62,472 bases of DNA, from the NCBI GenBank assembly GCA_016932015.1, contig JAFGDQ010000057.1, positions 1-62,472 on the forward strand, written 5' to 3'. The notes under the pieces were generated by a model, which saw only the letters and a list, made by a program, of their open reading frames with translations, searched no databases and had not been told where the DNA came from. The position numbers and the translations under genes are program-made. Positions within the stretch are counted from its first letter, which is position 1, and each line of letters opens with the position of its first letter. This document shows positions 56,868-62,472 of this stretch, piece by piece. Source of the DNA: Spirochaetota bacterium. Its GTDB lineage: Bacteria; Spirochaetota; UBA4802; JAFGDQ01.

Positions 56868-57153
56868 TGCCCTCAACCTTCGCCATACTACACGTAACGC
56901 AATCAGGTTCACACGGAGCGGGAATGAGGATGAGAGTTTTATTACTTTTCATTTGATGAAATTTTTTTTTCCCCTTGCCAAGGGGAAGGTGACCGAAGGC
57001 CGGAAGGGGTTGAAAGATAGCAGTATGGATTTTTCTGTAATATTTTTTTCGACTTACTGCTCCGGTCCATCTCGTTATGCTGCGAATGCTGTCCATGCGT
57101 TGCATGGCTCGTTTCCCGTGGTAGTGCTGCAAAAAGCAGTTTTAAAAAAATAA
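56868..57153. repeat. Repeat-rich intergenic region with a CCCCTTG palindrome
   Basis: About 285 bases between the convergent bamA and M24 genes. It contains a perfect palindrome CCCCTTG-C-CAAGGGG (56,971-56,985) followed by GAAGGTGACCGAAGGCCGG and GGAAGGGG, a pattern reminiscent of dispersed intergenic repeats, and a CCATGCGTTGCATGG dyad at 57,093-57,107. Base composition is more GC-rich than the surroundings. No gene is supported. Confidence 0.45.
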
Positions 57154-58350
57154 TTATTTCTTGATAAATATTTTCGCAGGCACCCGGCTGATCAGCTTTG
57201 TTCCTGTTTCTGTTACCTGAAACACGCTTTCAATTCCTGCTGAAAATTCGTTCATGAAAACAAGTTTCGGCTCTGTTGAAAATACCATTCCCGGTTTAAG
57301 AGGGTCATTTCTTTTATGCGCGAGAAAGGGCGGCTCTACAAGTTCAAGGCCGATTCCGTGCCCGATGAACACTACTTTGTGGCCCTCGGGACCGAGGTAC
57401 TGCTTTTCATAACCGAGGGACGCAGCTTTTTTAAGTGAATGCTCATATACTTCTTCGATAGCAACTCCGGGTGCGGCTTTTTCAAGAATCGCGTTCTGTA
57501 TTTCAATGGCAGCTTCGGATGCTTTCATTGCTTTATCAGGCATTGAACCGATCGCGAACATTCTTGTTTCGTCAATATGATAACCGTTGTAAACAAATCC
57601 GGTATCGATCATGACCGGTTCATTCTCTTTTATAATTTTTCTGCCGCCGCCGACTGGAAAAGAAGGAGAAGTGCCTTCTCCTGATGCAGGCGCGTCAAGC
57701 AAACCGAGAGTGCCCCCGCTTTCCCCGCTTAGTATGTGCCAGTTATATCCTTCATTTTTATAATCTCTTGTGCGAAGGCGGGCCTGATGGCCTATGCTTC
57801 TCGCGTAAGTTTCGTAAAGCCCGGCGAATTCTATTTCAGATAATCCTGGCCGCAGTTCTCTTTCAATGAATTGAAATGTTTTATGGGAAAGCATGGCAGT
57901 ATGTTCCATCTGCGCTATCTCCCATTCCGATTTGATCATTCTGACATTGTGGATCAGTTCCGACGCGTCTTTGTAGTCTTTTATTCTAAATAAATCCTTC
58001 AGAAAATGGAATTCCCGGACAGGCATTACATCAAATTCAATGCCCATTATAGCGGGAAGCCTGCCGTAGAAATCCTGTATCTTCCCCGGTACTTCTTTAA
58101 CCGAGTTTATGCCTGTTATATTTTTTACTGATGTTTCTTTTTCCGCTCTTGGCAGATATTTCTTTATTAAAAGAAGAGGTTCGCCCTGAGCCGGAATAAA
58201 AAGATATCCGCTTTGAGCTGTACCGGAAAAATAAAACAGGTCAATGCGCTGTGCTATAAAAAGCGCATCCATACCGGCTGCCTGAATTCCTTTCTGAACT
58301 GCCGATATTCTTTGTCCAATTTCATAAGAGGGTGTAATGCCGTTATCCAT
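57154..58350 (-). CDS. M24-family Xaa-Pro peptidase/creatinase-like
   Basis: A 398-residue metallopeptidase of the pita-bread fold. The five metal ligands are all visible: two Asp in MIDTGFVYNGYHIDETRMF, His in FIGHGIGLELVEPP, Glu in MVFSTEPKLVF and Glu in FSAGIESVFQVTE. An N-terminal creatinase-like domain (1-150) precedes them. Likely cleaves Xaa-Pro dipeptides or peptides, but a creatinase role is possible. It is transcribed leftward, convergent with bamA. Confidence 0.88.
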   Translation of the reverse strand: MDNGITPSYEIGQRISAVQKGIQAAGMDALFIAQRIDLFYFSGTAQSGYLFIPAQGEPLLLIKKYLPRAEKETSVKNITGINSVKEVPGKIQDFYGRLPAIMGIEFDVMPVREFHFLKDLFRIKDYKDASELIHNVRMIKSEWEIAQMEHTAMLSHKTFQFIERELRPGLSEIEFAGLYETYARSIGHQARLRTRDYKNEGYNWHILSGESGGTLGLLDAPASGEGTSPSFPVGGGRKIIKENEPVMIDTGFVYNGYHIDETRMFAIGSMPDKAMKASEAAIEIQNAILEKAAPGVAIEEVYEHSLKKAASLGYEKQYLGPEGHKVVFIGHGIGLELVEPPFLAHKRNDPLKPGMVFSTEPKLVFMNEFSAGIESVFQVTETGTKLISRVPAKIFIKK

Positions 58351-58520
58351 TTGATTATTTCCGTGGATTATAAGTTAATAATATTAATATTCCCGCCAAG
58401 ACGCGAATATTTTTCCCGGTTATTATTTAAATGAATTAAATACAAAAGAAAAGTTCAGTCAAGTTGAATAATTATTTTATGAAAGTATTCAGGAAGGAAT
58501 TCTCTACCGTATCGTCAGCA

Positions 58521-59099
58521 TTAAACCAATGCTTCAAGTGCTTCAGCTGATGTCATGACCCTTAGCAGCGGGTATATTGGATTTCTTCTGTAAAGGGAGA
58601 GAGTCTGTTCATGGAGAAATTCTTTTGAGGCTGCTGTGCAGTCTTCAAGAATTACTGCCTTAAAATCATGGCATAAAGCGTCCATGACAGTTGTCAGCAC
58701 ACAGAAATTCGTAGCAATTCCTGCAACCATACAAAGAGTAATTTGCATTTCTTTCAGTTTCTTTTCAAGTCCTGTATTGAAAAATGCCGAAAATCTCGGT
58801 TTGGGGACCCACATGTCTTCAGGCTCTCTTGCAAGAAGTTCAGTAATTTCCGCGCCTTCTGTTCCAGTAATGGCATGGGGTTTCATTGAGCTTGTAAAGA
58901 TGAAGTCCGATTTTTTGAATGAATCCGTGGAAAATATGACTGGCCAGTTATTCTTTCTGAATTCAGTGCTTAGATTATTGATCGGATCAATGATTTTACG
59001 GGCAGGAGCTGTTACAGGAAGATTGTATTTATCGATAAAATAATCCTTCACCATATCTATTATTAAAAGTGCGGGTTTTTCTTTATCAGTATTATTCAT
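58521..59099 (-). CDS. Isochorismatase-family cysteine hydrolase
   Basis: About 192 residues of the isochorismatase/nicotinamidase superfamily. The catalytic Asp is in LLIIDMVKDYF, the Lys in WVPKPRFSAF and the Cys in VAGIATNFCVLTT. It hydrolyses an amide or vinyl ether; nicotinamidase is the commonest role. I chose ATG 59,099 because the longer open frame would start within the had terminator hairpin. It lies on the minus strand between had and the M24 gene. Confidence 0.85.
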   Translation of the reverse strand: MNNTDKEKPALLIIDMVKDYFIDKYNLPVTAPARKIIDPINNLSTEFRKNNWPVIFSTDSFKKSDFIFTSSMKPHAITGTEGAEITELLAREPEDMWVPKPRFSAFFNTGLEKKLKEMQITLCMVAGIATNFCVLTTVMDALCHDFKAVILEDCTAASKEFLHEQTLSLYRRNPIYPLLRVMTSAEALEALV

Positions 59100-59108
59100 G
59101 CGAGTTAA

Positions 59109-59162
59109 GAAAAAATAAATCCTGTACATGCACTCAATCAGGTTGAACGCATGTACAGGATT
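59109..59162 (-). terminator. Terminator of had, overlapping the possible upstream start of the hydrolase
   Basis: Perfect 14-base arms AATCCTGTACATGC (59,118-59,131) and GCATGTACAGGATT (59,149-59,162) with a 17-base loop. On the minus strand it is followed by TTATTTTTTC. It lies 69 bases past the had stop. Confidence 0.85.
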
Positions 59163-59230
59163 AGTAAGAGTTTTATAAAAAGCTACTGTGCTTTTTGGCG
59201 TTATTTAAATATTTTTAATGCCTGTAATTA

Positions 59231-60337
59231 TTAAAAATCAGGTATGAGCACTATGCGTCTGTCCGGCGGATTGGTGTGTGCTTCTTCAAAGGCTTCCGCG
59301 ATTGTACTCATTGGCCTGGTTTGAACGAATTCTTCTATATTGATCTTGCCGTCAACAACCATATCCAGTACAACAGGGTAGTATTCCGGCAGGCAGCCCC
59401 ATGTCCCGATTATTTCAGCGTCAAAAGCCATAAGCCTGCTCAGCATGAACTCGGTTACTGCCATGCTGAAACCTACAACTATGAGTTTGCCTATATTGCT
59501 TAAAAGGCTTAACGCGAGCTCCTGGCCTTTTTTATTGCCGGATACTTCAAATATCTTCCAGCCGAAGTTCGGAAGGCCGTTCTCCCTGCATATCGCTTTG
59601 TATTCACCGCCAACTGTCTTTGTATCTTTGTTCATTGAGTTTATGACAAAGTCTGCTCCGAATTTAAGCGAGCGTTTTAATTTTTCATCATTAATATCAA
59701 CAGCAATTACTGTTTTTGCTCCGAGCGCTTTTACTATTTGCACGACATACTGCCCGACTCCCCCTGCAGCTCCGATGACAATCACGTTGTCACCCGGCTG
59801 TATATCCGCTCTCTTTGCTGCCTGATAAGGTGTTGTGCCTGCATCTGCTACTACTGCAAGATGTTCCAGAGGAATATTTCCGCGGTTCTTTACTTCGCAA
59901 AGGTCGATGCAAGGGACAGGAATATGGCTTGAAAAGCCTCCGTAAATTCCAACACTGTTTCCCGGCATTTTCTGATACAGACATTTGTTTCCCCTGCCGA
60001 TTTTACACATCATGCATTTCCTGCACGGCATAACAGCAGGAATAATTACTTCTTTTCCTGTCCAGGCTTCGTCGCCCGCAACAACTATTCCCGATATTTC
60101 ATGGCCGAGTGTCAGAGGCGGCTTTTGAATGGTAGGAACTCCGTCGTAGAAATATCCAATATCCGTATGGCATACACCGCATCCGGCTACCTCTACAAGA
60201 ACTTCGCCTTCTTTGAGTTCCGGTACGGGAATTTCTTTTTTCTCGAGCTTACCGGGGCTGGTTTCCTTTGTTTCTTTTTTGTATACTGCCGGCTGAACCA
60301 TCTGCCAGGTTAAAATTTTATCCGGTACTGAAGCCAT
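59231..60337 (-). CDS. had: 6-Hydroxycyclohex-1-ene-1-carbonyl-CoA dehydrogenase
   Basis: A 368-residue zinc alcohol dehydrogenase oxidising 6-hydroxycyclohex-1-ene-1-carbonyl-CoA to the 6-oxo compound, the substrate of BamA, with NAD. The catalytic zinc site has Cys in GCGVCHTDIGYFYDG and His in GHEISGIV; the structural zinc site is CRKCMMCKIGRGNKC. The NAD loop is GAAGGVGQYV near 195. A strong GGAGGA precedes the ATG. Its closeness to bamA supports the assignment over a generic alcohol dehydrogenase. Confidence 0.9.
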   Translation of the reverse strand: MASVPDKILTWQMVQPAVYKKETKETSPGKLEKKEIPVPELKEGEVLVEVAGCGVCHTDIGYFYDGVPTIQKPPLTLGHEISGIVVAGDEAWTGKEVIIPAVMPCRKCMMCKIGRGNKCLYQKMPGNSVGIYGGFSSHIPVPCIDLCEVKNRGNIPLEHLAVVADAGTTPYQAAKRADIQPGDNVIVIGAAGGVGQYVVQIVKALGAKTVIAVDINDEKLKRSLKFGADFVINSMNKDTKTVGGEYKAICRENGLPNFGWKIFEVSGNKKGQELALSLLSNIGKLIVVGFSMAVTEFMLSRLMAFDAEIIGTWGCLPEYYPVVLDMVVDGKINIEEFVQTRPMSTIAEAFEEAHTNPPDRRIVLIPDF

Positions 60338-60364
60338 CTTAATTCCTCCTGCAAAATTTATTAT

Positions 60365-60393
60365 GTATTAAACCGGGTTATCCGTTTTAATAC
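60365..60393. promoter_or_regulatory. Operator-like dyad upstream of had
   Basis: GTATTAAA (60,365-60,372) pairs with TTTAATAC (60,386-60,393), and inner CGG/CCG (60,74-76 and 60,382-60,384 region) extends the symmetry, giving a 29-base imperfect dyad. It lies 28 bases upstream of the had start codon, a position suited to a TetR- or MarR-type repressor. It does not recur before bamA. Confidence 0.5.
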
Positions 60394-60726
60394 AGGAGTG
60401 AAAATTATTTGAAGCTCAATGAATCAGATCAAATTTTAAAGCATGGTATAGTTAACCTTCCATGTAATCCGGAGCACGCAATTTAGTTCTGAAATGAAGA
60501 AGGATAAATCTATATATATAAATTTATTTGTGTTTGTTTATTCAGGATTTGATCGGCAATCTTGTTGCGCAGATTAGCAGGGGTGGAAAATTTTAACAAG
60601 AACTTTTTTACAGTTTTTTTAACGCGGCCTGATCGTAGTATATTATACATGACACGTTTGATCTCATCCCTTCAATATGCAAAACAAAGTGTGTCTTTTC
60701 CTTTCCTACCGGAGGGAGATGGAGAA

Positions 60727-60900
60727 TCAGTCTGTGCAAATATCTGCAAATACAGACGGCCTTTCCCGGACACCGTCTTCTTTTGCCGGATCGCCTTCTT
60801 CCGGAACCGTATCGCCATCGACTTCCTCCATATCGCTATCTACTTCTGCCATATCAGCATCGACTTTATGCTGACGCCATCGACCTGAGTTCGACGCCAC
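60727..60900 (-). pseudogene. Acidic heptad-repeat ORF, probably a fragment
   Basis: A 57-codon frame from a GTG at 60,900 to TGA at 60,727. The middle carries three 21-base imperfect tandem units encoding VDADMAE, VDSDMEE and VDGDTVP, then EEGDPAKEDGVRERP. There is no ribosome-binding site before the GTG and the frame is stopped just upstream, so it is probably the remnant of a longer acidic repeat protein. Family not recognised. Confidence 0.35.
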
Positions 60901-61012
60901 TTTTCATTAATTTGAAGCAACCGCAGGCTGATCCGGCAACACGCCCTTGATATTTGAAGCAATACGTGGTGTTTTTTCCTGCTGTGTACTTTTATTTTAG
61001 AGGAGGAGATAT

Positions 61013-61096
61013 TTGAAAAATAAAGAGTGTGGGGGAAAGCATGTCTTATGGTTTAAGCTGCCCAGACAGAAAAATCCGGTTTTTATACTGGTGTGA
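61013..61096 (+). CDS. Possible tiny ORF with strong ribosome-binding site
   Basis: A 27-codon frame from TTG at 61,013, with AGGAGGAG at 61,001-61,008. The predicted peptide is basic with a hydrophobic end (KNPVFILV). It could be a real small protein, a leader, or the head of a disrupted gene. No similarity recognised. Confidence 0.25.
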   Translation: MKNKECGGKHVLWFKLPRQKNPVFILV

Positions 61097-61516
61097 TGCG
61101 GCAATCTGAATCACACATATCAGATATGTCAGCCGCAGCCTGCGTTGGCTATATGTATTGCAGCCATTACGAATGCTCCTTTTATTTTTTGAAATATTTT
61201 TACCACTTATATATACAAAATCACCTCGCATCTTATATGCCCGGTCCCGGGATTTCGGAGCGTGGAAGGTTCAGATTCTGAGGGAGAATGAGATACGGAT
61301 GGATATTGGTTGTAGTATGTTAATAAAAATGCCAAAAGTTTGACACTATCAGAGAATAGTGTAATTTAAAATTTGTTCTTTAAATTAATCACCTGTGAGA
61401 AGCTATGTAAGGCAGAGGCAGGCCGAAAAGAAATAGCTATATATAGCCATTTCTTGAAAAGTCTCTATATATAGGAATATTCCAAGAAATGTTTCACTGT
61501 TCAATATTATATTAGC

Positions 61517-62472
61517 GTGCGACACGAAGTCGTATGATTGATTATATTATTAAGAGTATCGGGCGTGTTCCCGCCTGTCCCTATACGAGCATGCTACCGT
61601 TGCGCGTATGGCGGTGTGTGAAGCCTCGCAGACAATGTACCGAATTGGATTTGAATGGTAACAGGAAAATCCACCGGGAAATCTTCTCCCGTTAAGGCCT
61701 ATGGAAGGATGATATGGTGAAATTAAATGAACACCGTTAAGCTTCGTAAACGCGAACAGACCTACGAGGATTAACAAGAAGTTTTAACAAGTCGAAGACC
61801 GTTCCCCCGTGTGAATGGTAAGTAGTCAGGTTGCAGGTTTTTCGGACAGGATGTCCGCATACTGCCTGCACGGAACTGTTGTGCTACCGGCGTATTAGGT
61901 GCACCTAAATTATCCATAGTGTCAATTACGTGGAATGTGATAAGCCCGTATCCCTGATCTGGCTTCGGAACTGAGAGCAGGTGAACAGCAATGCACACTG
62001 TTGGGGGTGCGGGAGTAAGAGATCGGAAAAAGCGAATGCTGCTTTGTAATGAAGCAAAGACGGGTTCAAAATTTGCCTGACCCGAAAGGAGGCAGACGTC
62101 CGATTGGTGTTCCATTGCGAAAAGTATTGGTAATCTTTGGAGATGGAAAAGCAAATAGTGTCCGGGTAACACCGAGATGGTGCATCCATCAATCGGAAAT
62201 GATTAAAAGAATCTTTACAAGTATCGCGAAGCTGACAAGATAATTTTACTTTTCAGCGGATAGCTTCCACAGGATCTGCTTTTGGAATGCTTGAGCTGTA
62301 TGATGGGAAACTATCACGTACAGTTCTTAGGTGGCGATGGGGCAGCAATGCCCTTGACCTGCCCGATAGGTTTTGTGTTTGAATGTTTGGCTCTTCAGGA
62401 AATAAGGTGGAAAAGTAAGAGGTATAATGGATTATTAGTCACATGGAAGAGACATTAGAAGAATTTTATAAC
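61517..62472 (+). mobile_element. Group II intron, 5' part (runs off the window)
   Basis: Starts with the group II consensus GTGCGAC at 61,517-61,523 and continues as structured, GC-richer, protein-free RNA (domains I to III) for over 900 bases, containing many hairpins such as GTCAGGTTGCAGG and GGGGCAGCAATGCCC. The organisation, with a long RNA part and then an ORF in domain IV at 62,443, fits a chloroplast-like (CL) bacterial intron. It is a self-splicing ribozyme and retroelement. Its 3' end and domains V/VI are beyond the window. It sits in gene-poor DNA, not inside a recognised gene. Confidence 0.88.
62443..62472 (+). CDS. ltrA: Group II intron reverse transcriptase/maturase, 5' end only
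   Basis: Ten codons (METLEEFY-like start: M-E-E-T-L-E-E-F-Y-N) at the right edge. LEEFYN resembles the N-terminus of CL-intron reverse transcriptases. An in-frame stop at 62,425 bounds it upstream. The family is inferred from position in the intron; the protein itself is not in view. Confidence 0.6.
   Translation, partial: MEETLEEFYN

Larger units (their letters stand above)
60338..61516. other. Long gene-poor region before the intron
   Basis: About 1.2 kb without a convincing gene. It contains the had dyad, a 57-codon acidic open frame on the minus strand (listed separately), a strong AGGAGGAG at 61,001-61,008 preceding a 27-codon open frame (61,013-61,096), and a hairpin of AAGAAAT/ATTTCTT arms around GCTATATATAGC at 61,428-61,455. 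It looks like decayed or accessory DNA. Confidence 0.5.

Noticed and set aside
56761..57132. Minus-strand 123-codon frame spanning the bamA end and the repeat spacer
   Set aside because: It covers a terminator and repeats, has no domain and no ribosome-binding site.
58386..58415. Hairpin AATATTC/GAATATT with a T-run upstream of the M24 gene
   Set aside because: The T-run is on the plus strand, where no gene ends; probably chance in AT-rich DNA.
62049..62243. 64-codon plus-strand frame inside the group II intron
   Set aside because: It lies in the structured RNA part (domains I-III); the true intron ORF starts later.
1..62472. CRISPR arrays, tRNA, rRNA and prophage genes
   Set aside because: I looked for regular direct repeats with spacers, cloverleaf motifs and phage structural genes and saw none; a tRNA could still be missed by eye.

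Overview
The window is chromosomal DNA of a low-GC, diderm, strictly or largely anaerobic bacterium. Diderm: a LolA-type lipoprotein carrier, two beta-barrel-like exported proteins, an LPP20-type exported protein and a MORN-repeat lipoprotein. Motile or chemotactic: CheX and a DUF115/Maf-type protein. Anaerobic aromatic or alicyclic metabolism: the hydrolase BamA/Oah and the dehydrogenase Had of the benzoyl-CoA pathway lie close together at 55.7-60.3 kb. Spirochaetota or a syntroph-like relative is my best guess, from the mix of CheX, Maf, HDOD-ATPase and clade-X phosphofructokinase. This is inference; no rRNA or other phylogenetic marker is present.

Layout. 0-5 kb: a clipped gene end, psd, a hypothetical, a TPR protein, mannose-1-phosphate guanylyltransferase and a site-2-type membrane protease. 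4.8-10.5 kb: a hybrid PAS histidine kinase and dnaE on the minus strand. 10.7-12.8 kb: a Trm112-like mini-protein (not previously obvious because it is only 57 codons), a PpiD-like chaperone and cheX. 12.8-18.5 kb: a minus-strand run of HDOD-ATPase, Maf, LPP20-like, single-TM and TPR genes. 18.9-20 kb: a lipoprotein built of about 14 MORN repeats. 20.8-24.7 kb: a Dpp/Opp-type ABC operon (two permeases, two ATPases) with no binding-protein gene and a clear terminator. 24.9-27.1 kb: DUF169 and a URO-D superfamily protein. 27.4-31.8 kb: outer-membrane protein, NhaD-type antiporter and an acyl-CoA ligase. 32.3-36.2 kb: two tandem paralogous REC-PAS-PAS-HD-GYP regulators. 36.2-44.8 kb: atypical PFK, a coiled-coil protein, HypB-like GTPase, radical SAM protein, aldehyde dehydrogenase, lysS and a DUF368 protein.

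45.0-50.8 kb is a tightly packed operon: lolA, a barrel protein, comEC, rnr (RNase R) and a stand-alone LigD-type 3'-phosphoesterase-like domain whose start codon overlaps the rnr stop (TAATG). 51.1-53.2 kb is a second compact set: pepA, an exported superoxide-reductase-like protein and a 60-residue two-helix membrane protein with four histidines. 53.4-60.3 kb holds hemL, a DUF2080 transposon-associated protein, a GNAT, bamA, an M24 peptidase, an isochorismatase-family hydrolase and had.

The right end (60.3-62.5 kb) is gene-poor. It contains an operator-like dyad in front of had, a decayed acidic repeat ORF, and then the 5' part of a group II intron (from about 61,517) whose reverse-transcriptase ORF starts at 62,443 and runs off the window. 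Several palindromic, MITE-like elements lie between genes (4.75, 50.9, 53.2 and 57.0 kb; a half copy of the 50.9-kb element sits at position 65).

The observations most worth following are the RNase R/phosphoesterase coupling, the exported SOR-like/mini-membrane protein pair with a poly-G ribosome-binding site, and the possible horizontal origin of the bamA-had region.
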